Below, piece after piece: positions 1 to 5,477 of a stretch of DNA of 5,522 nucleotides (position 1 is the stretch's first letter; each line of letters begins with the position of its first letter). Where the stretch lies: NCBI GenBank assembly GCA_937889795.1, contig CALBZH010000850.1, positions 1-5,522 on the forward strand, read 5' to 3'. The notes beneath the pieces are model-generated. The model saw only the letters and a list, made by a program, of their open reading frames with translations, was not told the DNA's origin and made no database searches. Origin of the DNA: an uncultured Syntrophobacteraceae bacterium. Its GTDB lineage: Bacteria; Desulfobacterota; Syntrophobacteria; Syntrophobacterales; Syntrophobacteraceae. Both the position numbers and the translations under genes were made by a program.

Positions 1-2
1 TT

Positions 3-1559
3 GTGGATGAGAGCAAACGGCGAGGGCAGTCGAGCGCCATGTATATTGCCACACGCATTGCCGAGCCCCTGCTTGCGACGGACTATCTTCGCATGAAGGA
101 CCTGGTGGACGAGGCCATTCGATCGAGCGACGACATCGTCTTTGTGTTCGTGCTCGGTCGGGTCGGCAAGCCTCTGGTCCACAGCTTCTCGGGCGGTTTC
201 CCCGTTGACCTCGCCAAGGTCAATCCAGTGGCGAACGACGAGCCATTCAAGACGATGCTGATCACCACAGGCCGCGATTTGATCTACGATTTTGCCGTGC
301 CGGTCGTGGTTGGCAACGAGCGACTCGGGACCGTGCGCCTGGGCATGTCTCAGGAAAAGATCGGCGGTGCGGTGGAGCGGCTTCTCGTGACCATCTTCGG
401 GGTGACGGGCGTGTCGATCGTCGTCGCCGCCCTGCTGGGGACACTGCTTGCGCGCACGATGACCAAGAGAATCGATCTGCTCCAGCGCTCGGCGGAAGAG
501 ATCGCCAAAGGGAACCTGGACATTCAGACAGTTCCCCCCGCAAAGCTTTCGTGCTGGCGGTTCATGTGCTGTGAAAAGCAGGATTGCCCGGCTTATGGCG
601 ATTCCCTCCACCGTTGCTGGTACGTCAGCGGGTCATCAGGCTGCGCCGGGAGTGAAAAGGCATTTGCGCAGAGGCTCGAATCGTGTCGCAGCTGCACGGT
701 GTATCGCACCAATTCGGGCGATGAGATCCAGCGTTTGGCCGAGCACTTCGACCTCATGGCCATGATCCTCAAAAGACGGATGGAGGACCTCAATACGTTG
801 CAGGAGCGAATGATCCAGTCTCAAAAGCTCGAATCACTCGGGCAGCTGGCGGCCGGTGTGGCCCATGAGCTCAATACGCCTCTTGGCATCGTGCTGGGTT
901 ATTCGCAGCTCATGCTCAAAGATATTCCCGTGGATTCGGAGCACCATGAGTGGCTCAAGATCCAAGAAAAGCACTTGCGGATCTGTAAACGGATCGTCGC
1001 GGACCTGCTCCGTTTTGCTCGAACGACCGAGACTGACAAAAAGACGCTTGATCTCAATGACCTTCTTGATCAGGTCACTTCGGTCGTCGAGCACACGTTC
1101 GGTCTGCAGAAAATTTCGATAGAACGTCGCTTCGCAGCCGAGCTTCCGCTCATTTTCGGAGACAGGGAAAAGCTCCAGCAGGTCTTTCTCAACCTGCTGA
1201 CGAATGCACACGACGCCATCGGCTCCGAAGGGCAGATCACCGTTTCCACTTTGGTCGGAGCGGAAAAGGGGGAGGTCGTCGTGGCGGTAGCCGACACGGG
1301 GAGTGGGATTCCTCCGGACGTCATGCCCAATATTTTCGACCCGTTTTTCACGACAAAGCCCGTTGGGAAAGGCACCGGACTCGGCCTTTCCGTCACGTTC
1401 GGCATCGTGAAGGACCACGGGGGGCACATTGAGGTGGTGAGCCGCGTCAGTCCCCCGAATGGGCATTCGACGGCGTCGGATCGGGCCGAGAGAGATCGAG
1501 GGACGGTGTTCACGCTGCATTTTCCCGTGCATTCGCCGGATGAGGATGCGAGCGGGTAG
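3..1559 (+). CDS. Membrane sensor histidine kinase with Cys-rich insert inside HAMP (5'-partial)
   Basis: This protein should sense a signal at the membrane, autophosphorylate on His and pass the phosphate to a receiver, most likely the next gene. The frame is open to the left edge and the visible part starts inside an extracytoplasmic sensor region. The first membrane helix is therefore missing, and the GTG at base 3 is probably not the real start. Order of parts: Cache-like sensor region (about 1-125), membrane helix (127-150), first HAMP helix (151-178), Cys-rich segment (about 180-235; Cys 184, 189, 190, 195, 205, 214, 228, 231), second HAMP helix starting at GDEIQRLAEHF, then a coiled linker. 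The kinase core is complete: H-box with H288 in AHELNTPL, N-box N401 in NLLTNAHDA, G1 DTGSGIP (431-437), F-box FDPFF (445-449) and G2 GKGTGLGLS (455-463). An extra polar loop (about 483-499) precedes the last strand. The kinase call is secure; the ligand is unknown. Confidence 0.95.
   Translation: MDESKRRGQSSAMYIATRIAEPLLATDYLRMKDLVDEAIRSSDDIVFVFVLGRVGKPLVHSFSGGFPVDLAKVNPVANDEPFKTMLITTGRDLIYDFAVPVVVGNERLGTVRLGMSQEKIGGAVERLLVTIFGVTGVSIVVAALLGTLLARTMTKRIDLLQRSAEEIAKGNLDIQTVPPAKLSCWRFMCCEKQDCPAYGDSLHRCWYVSGSSGCAGSEKAFAQRLESCRSCTVYRTNSGDEIQRLAEHFDLMAMILKRRMEDLNTLQERMIQSQKLESLGQLAAGVAHELNTPLGIVLGYSQLMLKDIPVDSEHHEWLKIQEKHLRICKRIVADLLRFARTTETDKKTLDLNDLLDQVTSVVEHTFGLQKISIERRFAAELPLIFGDREKLQQVFLNLLTNAHDAIGSEGQITVSTLVGAEKGEVVVAVADTGSGIPPDVMPNIFDPFFTTKPVGKGTGLGLSVTFGIVKDHGGHIEVVSRVSPPNGHSTASDRAERDRGTVFTLHFPVHSPDEDASG
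540..707 (+). other. Cys-rich two-CW type segment encoded within the kinase HAMP domain
   Basis: This stretch encodes kinase residues 180-235. It contains two Cys-Trp pairs (C184-W185 and C205-W206), a CPAYG motif at 195-199, a G-x-x-x-C-x-G element around 210-216 and a closing CRSC pair (C228, C231). From memory this pattern matches the two-CW domain seen in signalling proteins of Desulfobacterota and relatives. That assignment was not checked against a database. The segment lies exactly between the first HAMP helix, which ends near GNLDIQ, and the second, which begins at GDEIQRL, so it replaces the normal HAMP connector. Binding of metal, an iron-sulfur cluster or thiol redox sensing is inferred only from the Cys content. 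Confidence 0.7.
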
Positions 1560-1586
1560 TCTGAGAAAGAGGAAGTTACTGGTTTC

Positions 1587-1593
1587 AAGGGGA
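1587..1593 (+). promoter_or_regulatory. Shine-Dalgarno site of the response regulator gene
   Basis: AAGGGGA lies with its G-run ending 5 bases before the ATG at 1598. It supports this start and suggests that translation is initiated independently of the kinase, although the two genes are probably on one transcript. Confidence 0.7.
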
Positions 1594-1597
1594 TACA

Positions 1598-1957
1598 ATG
1601 GCGAATATTCTTGTGCTCGACGACGAGCCCGATGCGGTTGTTCTCATTCAGCGGATTCTCGCACGGAAAGGGCACCAAGTCGCCGTCTTCACGGAAGAAA
1701 ACGAGGCCATTCACTTTGCCGAATCGTGCACCGTGGATCTGGCCATTCTGGATGTGAAGCTCAAGAAGATGAGCGGTGTCGAGGTCCTGGAAAGACTCAA
1801 GAAGATCAATCCCGCCATGCACGCCATGATGTTGACGGGCTTCCCAACCCTCGACACAGCCAAGACAGCGCTCAGTTTGGGAGCGGACGTCTACTGCGTC
1901 AAGCCCATCGAGATCGATGAGCTTGAGCAGAAAGTCGACGCGATCTTCGGAGGTTGA
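1598..1957 (+). CDS. Single-domain response regulator (CheY-like receiver)
   Basis: A 119-residue receiver with no output domain. It should accept phosphate from a histidine kinase and act through protein-protein contact or as a relay. All key residues are present: acidic pocket D8-D9-E10 in LVLDDEP, phospho-acceptor D52 in LAILDVK, switch T80 in MMLTGFP, and K102 followed by P103 in VYCVKPIE. The length matches a complete receiver and the stop follows directly after the last helix, so it does not look like a truncated regulator. It starts 38 bases after the kinase stop in the same direction and has its own ribosome binding site, so cotranscription and partnership with the kinase are the simplest reading. 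Its downstream target is not visible in the window. The NtrC-like receiver sequence (TGFPTLDTA) could mean it descends from a regulator that lost its output domain; that is inference. Confidence 0.95.
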   Translation: MANILVLDDEPDAVVLIQRILARKGHQVAVFTEENEAIHFAESCTVDLAILDVKLKKMSGVEVLERLKKINPAMHAMMLTGFPTLDTAKTALSLGADVYCVKPIEIDELEQKVDAIFGG

Positions 1958-1974
1958 GCGACTACGCGCTCTTT
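1956..1974 (+). terminator. Weak hairpin at the convergent gene ends
   Basis: GAGCG (1956-1960) pairs with CGCTC (1967-1971) around a 6-base loop and is followed by only three T. It spans the 4-base gap between the convergent stop codons of the receiver gene and the AhpD-like gene. The stem is short and the T-run poor, so terminator function is doubtful. Confidence 0.2.
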
Positions 1975-2291
1975 ACCGCACCTTCCTTCTCCAGGACTTC
2001 CCTGACCCAGCCCAGCGAGGCGATCATGTTGGGGAAGCCGGTGGTGGTCAAGGCGAGCAGCACGCTCTGGATGATTTCCTCGGATGTTGCGCCCGAAGCC
2101 AGGGCCTTTCTGGCACTGGATCGGACCGCGCCCTGGGAATTTGCCCCGACAGCGATCCCTAACTTCACCAGGTCCTGGACTTTCTGGTCCAGGGGTCCCG
2201 CCGCTCGACATGCCACCCCCAGTTCGTCGTACTTGTCGGCGATGTCTGCGTACTGCTGCCGAAATTTGTCGTAAATGTCCGGTAGATACAT
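1962..2291 (-). CDS. Carboxymuconolactone decarboxylase-family (AhpD-like) small protein
   Basis: A small all-helical protein of 109 aa from the chosen start. The family signature is LVKLGIAVGA, then RKALASGATSEEI, then LLALTTTGFPNMIASLGW. Relatives include AhpD-type alkylhydroperoxidase partners and decarboxylases, and usually form oligomers in the cytoplasm. No CxxC pair is present: the only Cys lies near the N-terminus, in GVACRAAG. The segment that in similar proteins, from memory, reads like VHSH reads VRSS here, so a thiol peroxidase or His-dependent activity is not supported. An upstream in-frame ATG at 2297 gives 111 aa, but AAGGAG sits only 1 base before it. The same AAGGAG is 7 bases before the ATG at 2291, so 2291 is preferred. 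It is last in a collinear minus-strand series and converges on the receiver gene with a 4-base gap. Family call is good; the reaction is unknown. Confidence 0.85.
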   Translation of the reverse strand: MYLPDIYDKFRQQYADIADKYDELGVACRAAGPLDQKVQDLVKLGIAVGANSQGAVRSSARKALASGATSEEIIQSVLLALTTTGFPNMIASLGWVREVLEKEGAVKSA

Positions 2292-2298
2292 AGCCATT

Positions 2299-2304
2299 CT
2301 CCTT
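2299..2304 (-). promoter_or_regulatory. Shine-Dalgarno site that decides the AhpD-like gene start
   Basis: AAGGAG on the minus strand is 7 bases before the ATG at 2291 but only 1 base before the upstream in-frame ATG at 2297. Normal spacing favours the shorter protein beginning MYLPDIY. Confidence 0.75.
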
Positions 2305-2357
2305 TGTCAGCTTGGTCGCTTGCCTCCCCGAGTGGACCAGCTCCCCCGGGCTGAATC

Positions 2358-2377
2358 GACGAATCTCACGATTCGTC
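2358..2377 (-). repeat. Perfect 8-bp inverted repeat with GTGA loop over the MNT-HEPN stop codon
   Basis: On the minus strand GACGAATC, loop GTGA, GATTCGTC form a perfect 8-bp stem. The loop fits the GNRA tetraloop rule and contains the TGA stop codon of the MNT-HEPN gene. No T-run follows, so it is not a standard intrinsic terminator. It could stabilise a 3' end or act as a processing site before the AhpD-like gene; this is inference. Confidence 0.5.
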
Positions 2378-3142
2378 TCCTAGAAGCGGAGACCGTCCTT
2401 CGAATATTTTCAGCTGTCCAAGGATTTCGGCGGCTATGCGAAGGGCCCGGAAGGCGTCTTCCTTGGACGGGGCTCCGATGGGGAGAAGACCTTCCTCTGC
2501 AGGGTATCGGCCCCTATAGATGCTGTCCAAGAAGTCGATATCCGCCTCCTCGACGCTAAGGGAGATTTTGAAATCCTCGGCTATCGCCAGTAACCTCCGT
2601 ATGCTGTGCACCCGTTCGAGGTCCCATCCTTTCCGAAGCAGCTCCGCTTTCAGGCCTTTCTCCGTTGCTTGATGGGCGTTGTAACAGGTGCCTCTATAAA
2701 AACAACCCGCATAGAGATACCTGGCTTGAGCCAGGTCGTCGAGGGCTAGACCTACCCACTCATCAAGAGCGCTCTTCATATAAATCAACCGCCCCTCTTT
2801 CTGGACCTTTTTCAGGAAGGGACTTCCTCTACGGAACTCCCTCGTGAGCATATCCGTGGAGACCACGAGACAGTCCATTGCCATGCTTTTTCTCAAGTCG
2901 CGCAGTTTCTCGTCGATCTCCGCCGGGCTTCTTTGCTCCTGGGTGATCACCAGGAAATCCAGATCGCTACCGGTTCCGGATTTTGCCACGGAGCCAAATA
3001 AGACGATCGCCAGAGGATCCAGCTTCTCCAGGATCACCCTGGACGTCAGAAGTGCGTCTTGAAGGTCAGGCATCTTGTTCTCTCGAAATGAAGAGAGCAG
3101 TACATTCTTGATGGTTTGACCGTTGCTTGCATCCTGCATCAT
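2366..3142 (-). CDS. Fused minimal nucleotidyltransferase (MNT) and HEPN domain protein
   Basis: The protein is 258 aa from the chosen start. The N-terminal half is a pol-beta-type nucleotidyltransferase: FGSVAKSGTGSDLDFLVI gives G50-S51 and metal-binding D60 and D62, with a likely third acid at D90 (AMDCLVVS). These residues suggest it is able to transfer a nucleotide. The C-terminal half (about 125-248) is a HEPN helical bundle: CYNAHQATEKGLKAELL, then VHSIRRLL, then the YRGRYP motif seen in HEPN proteins linked to MNT. R150 and H157 are six residues apart, within the range of the RNase R-x4-6-H motif, but their role is uncertain. MNT and HEPN are often separate adjacent antitoxin and toxin genes; here one chain carries both. 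The ATG at 3142 has GGAG 7 bases upstream. A TTG at 3166 has no such site, and ATG 3073 would give a core-only form. Domain calls are firm; the substrate is unknown. Confidence 0.88.
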   Translation of the reverse strand: MMQDASNGQTIKNVLLSSFRENKMPDLQDALLTSRVILEKLDPLAIVLFGSVAKSGTGSDLDFLVITQEQRSPAEIDEKLRDLRKSMAMDCLVVSTDMLTREFRRGSPFLKKVQKEGRLIYMKSALDEWVGLALDDLAQARYLYAGCFYRGTCYNAHQATEKGLKAELLRKGWDLERVHSIRRLLAIAEDFKISLSVEEADIDFLDSIYRGRYPAEEGLLPIGAPSKEDAFRALRIAAEILGQLKIFEGRSPLLGDES

Positions 3143-3148
3143 GCCCTC

Positions 3149-3152
3149 GCTC
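3149..3152 (-). promoter_or_regulatory. Shine-Dalgarno-like GGAG for the MNT-HEPN gene
   Basis: On the minus strand GGAG is followed by 6-7 bases and then ATG-ATG (first ATG at 3142-3140). This favours 3142 over the upstream TTG at 3166, which lacks a site, and over the ATG at 3073, which has only a weak GAGAG upstream. Confidence 0.5.
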
Positions 3153-3210
3153 CGGTTTGGAGACAAGGATAATGTGGAGACCGTCTGGAGGTCGGAATTT
3201 CAGAGTATTT

Positions 3211-3229
3211 CCAGATCCTCGGGATCAGG
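3211..3229 (-). other. Weak hairpin in the 128-base gap after the VWA gene
   Basis: GATCC, CGA, GGATC forms a 5-bp stem, extended by CC and GG beyond one T-T mismatch. No T-run follows on the minus strand. It is the only local structure found between the VWA stop (3271) and the MNT-HEPN start (3142). Terminator function is not supported; nothing else was found in this gap. Confidence 0.2.
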
Positions 3230-3270
3230 AGAATGCCGTCGAGCCAAAGTGGATGCGGTTCGCCTTCCGA

Positions 3271-5262
3271 TCACTCCTCCGCTGCAAGCACCTTGAACTC
3301 TCCCAGCTCCAGGAAGCCTCCACCGTGGTTCTTGAGGAGCATCAGCTTGATGAATTTTGCCTGAGTCGGATCGATCTTGAAGCTCTGGTCCGGCAGCGGT
3401 TTGCTGGGATCAACATTTTGCCGGTTGTGTAACGTGAACTTACCCACCGAGCTGAACCCTTGTTTGGGACCCTGAGTGGAGACCTGTACCTCCACTTCCT
3501 TGACCCAGTTGGAGGGATCTTCGATGGTGAAGGGATTGAACGCAAGTCGCGAGATCGTCGTCACCTTGGGTAGGACGAAGACGATCTCCGCCGCAGACTT
3601 GTCTTTGGAGCAATATCCATGTCCCTGACCAAGCTGACCGTCGATAAGGTTCTTTGCGGCCCAATCGCCATCGCTGTACTGGCTGGAGAAGTACACGAGC
3701 TTACCGCCGTTTTCTTCCGTCAGAACGTTCTTGAGCTTCTCGGCTTTCCCTTCATCGACAAAATGCCCCGTCAGTTTCACTTCACCCAATTGCATGTAGC
3801 CGCCGCCATGGTTGCTCTTGAGAAGCACCTTGACCCATCGAGCTTGTGCGGGCGCCAACTGGAAGACCTGCTCCGTCAGAGAGTAGGTGGGATCCTGGCT
3901 CTCCATCCGGGTATTGTCCAATTTGATGCTGGCCACCTTGGTGTACTCGCCGTTGGGATCCGAGGTGGACAGCCAGAGCTCCACATCCTTGGCCCAATTT
4001 TTTTCGGTTTCCGTGGTGTACGGGTCAATGATCACTTCGGAAACCACAGCTGGTTTTGGGAGCGCGAAGAGGATCTCCTGAGGGGCATTGTTCTTGGAAC
4101 AGTACTCATGTCCTTTCCCAATGGCTTCATCGATCAGGTTGCGGGCCGCCCAGTCGCCGTCGCTATATTGGCTCGTGGCGAACAAAACCTGGGTCCCCTG
4201 GCTTGCGGCAAGGACGTTGACTTGGGTGCTGCCACTCTCCTCTTTGACTGGTGGCTCCTCCTTGACGGGCGGTGGAGTGGGTTTGGCTTCGGCTTTGACG
4301 GCGGACTTGTCGAGGGGCGCCATGTACTGCTTTTGGCCTAGACCAGCGCCAACCGTAACCACCACCCGGTGCCAGGAGCCATCCGCCTCCGCCAGGTCGG
4401 TGGCGTAGCTGAGAAGATACTGCCCGGTCAGTTGGGCGCTGATCTCTCGATAGAGACTTTCCAGGTCCGCCGAGGAGGGGGACGGGAAATATTGCCCGCC
4501 AGAGGCCAAGGCGATCTTCTTCAGGACGGTTTCGTCGACGCTTGCACCCAGGCCGATGGTGAAGACCGGCACGTTGATTTCGTTGGCTGAATTGACGACC
4601 TCGTCGACCGTTTTTGTGCTGAGCGGCTTGTTGGTGCCGTCATCGTCTTTCCCGTCGGTGAGGACGATGACCACTTTGCGCCCCTTCTTGTCTCCGAAGC
4701 TCTTGGTTGCCTCGTAGATGGCATCGTAGAGCGCCGTATTGCCCCGCGCCCTGATGCCACCGATGGCGGACTTGAGCGGACCCTTGGCCGTGGTGAAGCT
4801 TTCGATCACTTTCACCTTGTCACTGAAGTCGATGAGCAGCACCTCGTCTTCCGCGCGCACATTGTCTACGAAGGTACTGGCCGCCCGCTTGAGGTCGGGA
4901 ATCGCGTTCTTCATGCTGCCGCTGGTGTCCAGCACCAGCACCGTGGCGATGGAAGGCAGCTGTGTTTCCACGGTGACAGGCGATTGCTCGACCTCATCTT
5001 CCTTGACCACAAAATCCTTTTCGCCAAGTCCTCGTATCATCTTTCCCGCGGCATCCAGCACGGAGACAAACAGCTTAATTTTCGGGAAAAGTGAGTTGTC
5101 GACCTGGTTAATGACAACTTGGGCATCGACATTCGTCGGCTTGACCTCCTGCGCCCGCGCCAGGCCGACTGTTCCATCGGTCCATGCACTCATGAGCAGC
5201 ACGAGCAGGCTCAGAGCATACACCCTAACCATCTGTTTTCCATCGACTTGCTTTGCTCGCAT
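3271..5262 (-). CDS. Secreted VWA-domain protein with two discoidin-like C-terminal modules
   Basis: A 663-residue exported protein, probably for metal-dependent adhesion or ligand binding outside the cytoplasm. It has a signal peptide: basic start, hydrophobic ALSLLVLLMSAW (16-27), likely cleavage after ARA (35-37); there is no lipobox Cys. A short beta-rich lead-in follows (about 45-100, with GLGEKDFVVKEDE). The VWA domain (about 105-285) has a full MIDAS: D112-x-S114-x-S116 in VLDTSGSMK, T176 in GNTAL and D203 in LTDGKDDDG. The lead-in plus VWA resembles the VWFA-related domain common in Acidobacteria-like proteins. A Pro/Lys/Glu linker (328-343, PPVKEE twice) leads to two similar modules, 359-499 and 522-659, each with QYSDGDWAA, NLID, YCSK, NW, NHGGG and LGE; these look like galactose-binding or discoidin folds. 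The ATG at 5262 has GGAGG 7 bases upstream. The ligand is unknown. It leads the minus-strand series, 128 bases ahead of MNT-HEPN. Confidence 0.92.
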   Translation of the reverse strand: MRAKQVDGKQMVRVYALSLLVLLMSAWTDGTVGLARAQEVKPTNVDAQVVINQVDNSLFPKIKLFVSVLDAAGKMIRGLGEKDFVVKEDEVEQSPVTVETQLPSIATVLVLDTSGSMKNAIPDLKRAASTFVDNVRAEDEVLLIDFSDKVKVIESFTTAKGPLKSAIGGIRARGNTALYDAIYEATKSFGDKKGRKVVIVLTDGKDDDGTNKPLSTKTVDEVVNSANEINVPVFTIGLGASVDETVLKKIALASGGQYFPSPSSADLESLYREISAQLTGQYLLSYATDLAEADGSWHRVVVTVGAGLGQKQYMAPLDKSAVKAEAKPTPPPVKEEPPVKEESGSTQVNVLAASQGTQVLFATSQYSDGDWAARNLIDEAIGKGHEYCSKNNAPQEILFALPKPAVVSEVIIDPYTTETEKNWAKDVELWLSTSDPNGEYTKVASIKLDNTRMESQDPTYSLTEQVFQLAPAQARWVKVLLKSNHGGGYMQLGEVKLTGHFVDEGKAEKLKNVLTEENGGKLVYFSSQYSDGDWAAKNLIDGQLGQGHGYCSKDKSAAEIVFVLPKVTTISRLAFNPFTIEDPSNWVKEVEVQVSTQGPKQGFSSVGKFTLHNRQNVDPSKPLPDQSFKIDPTQAKFIKLMLLKNHGGGFLELGEFKVLAAEE
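3286..3699 (-). repeat. Second copy of the discoidin-like module (residues 522-659)
   Basis: Matches the first copy at fixed offset: W534, C551 and W586 sit exactly 163 residues after W371, C388 and W423. It keeps QYSDGDWAAKNLID, YCSK, the LPK strand, SNWVKEVE, KNHGGG and LGEFK. The protein ends four residues later (AAEE), so this module is the C-terminus. Confidence 0.85.
3766..4188 (-). repeat. First copy of the discoidin-like module (residues 359-499)
   Basis: Contains SQYSDGDWAARNLID, YCSK, FALPK, KNWAKDVE, SNHGGG and LGEVKLTG, all echoed in the second copy. About 22 charged residues (500-521) join the copies. The copies differ at many positions, so the duplication is old rather than an assembly artefact. 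Confidence 0.85.
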
Positions 5263-5269
5263 GGCAGGC

Positions 5270-5274
5270 CCTCC
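5270..5274 (-). promoter_or_regulatory. Strong Shine-Dalgarno site of the VWA gene
   Basis: GGAGG within a G-rich run (GGGGGAGGG) lies 7 bases before the ATG at 5262. It supports this start over the in-frame ATG at codon 11 and keeps the basic n-region of the signal peptide. Confidence 0.8.
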
Positions 5275-5338
5275 CCCGTCTTGTCGCGATGGTGCAGAAA
5301 TAAAACGCTAGACTTTCGGTCACCCAGGTTTCAATTAT

Positions 5339-5367
5339 GAGATGGTAAGATGCTCTCAGACCACCTC
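5339..5367 (-). promoter_or_regulatory. Possible leader hairpin upstream of the VWA gene
   Basis: As minus-strand RNA, GAGGUGGU pairs with ACCAUCUC in 8 bp with one G-U pair, around a 13-base loop. It would lie about 75 bases upstream of the VWA start, in the leader if transcription begins further out. No known riboswitch class is matched well, so a regulatory role is speculative. Confidence 0.25.
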
Positions 5368-5419
5368 GCCCTGCTCGATATCCATTGGGTGGTAGCTACA
5401 AGCTCTTGGACCGGGAATC

Positions 5420-5448
5420 TTGGATGATCTATTGGGTTAATGTATAAA
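5420..5448 (+). promoter_or_regulatory. Weak sigma-70-like promoter pointing off the contig end
   Basis: TTGGAT (5420-5425), a 17-base spacer, then TATAAA (5443-5448) in a locally AT-rich patch. The -10 is good (5 of 6) and the -35 poor (3 of 6). It would serve a divergent gene beyond the contig end. The same AT-rich patch could equally hold a promoter for the VWA gene on the other strand. Confidence 0.25.
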
Positions 5449-5477
5449 ATGTTACCAAAAAGAGCGGATCGGGCAAC

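Noticed and set aside
834..1822. Long minus-strand open frames (about 250 codons each) opposite the kinase and receiver genes
   Set aside because: They lie entirely antisense to well-recognised kinase and receiver domains, overlap each other, and show no recognisable protein motifs. They are frame shadows of GC-rich coding sequence.
2366..3142. A complete two-gene MNT/HEPN toxin-antitoxin operon
   Set aside because: Both domains are in one uninterrupted reading frame with no internal stop or second ribosome binding site seen at the junction. It is a fusion, not two genes.
3143..3270. An intrinsic terminator after the VWA gene
   Set aside because: Only short stems (5 bp or less) are present and no T-run follows on the minus strand.
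3619..4341. A 240-codon plus-strand open frame opposite the VWA protein modules
   Set aside because: It is antisense to the discoidin-like modules, which are supported by an internal repeat at the protein level. Its own translation has no recognisable domain.
5300..5334. A sigma-70 promoter for the VWA gene starting from TTGAAA (5329-5334, minus strand)
   Set aside because: At 16-18 base spacing the -10 position reads about TCTAGC or CTAGCG, a poor match, so the promoter is not supported.
5311..5370. TPP riboswitch-like pieces upstream of the VWA gene (CUGAGAG, then UUGAAACCUG on the minus strand)
   Set aside because: The two pieces resemble THI-box elements, but the second has an extra A, the conserved 3' part with the GCG-AGGGA end is missing, and the downstream gene has no link to thiamine.
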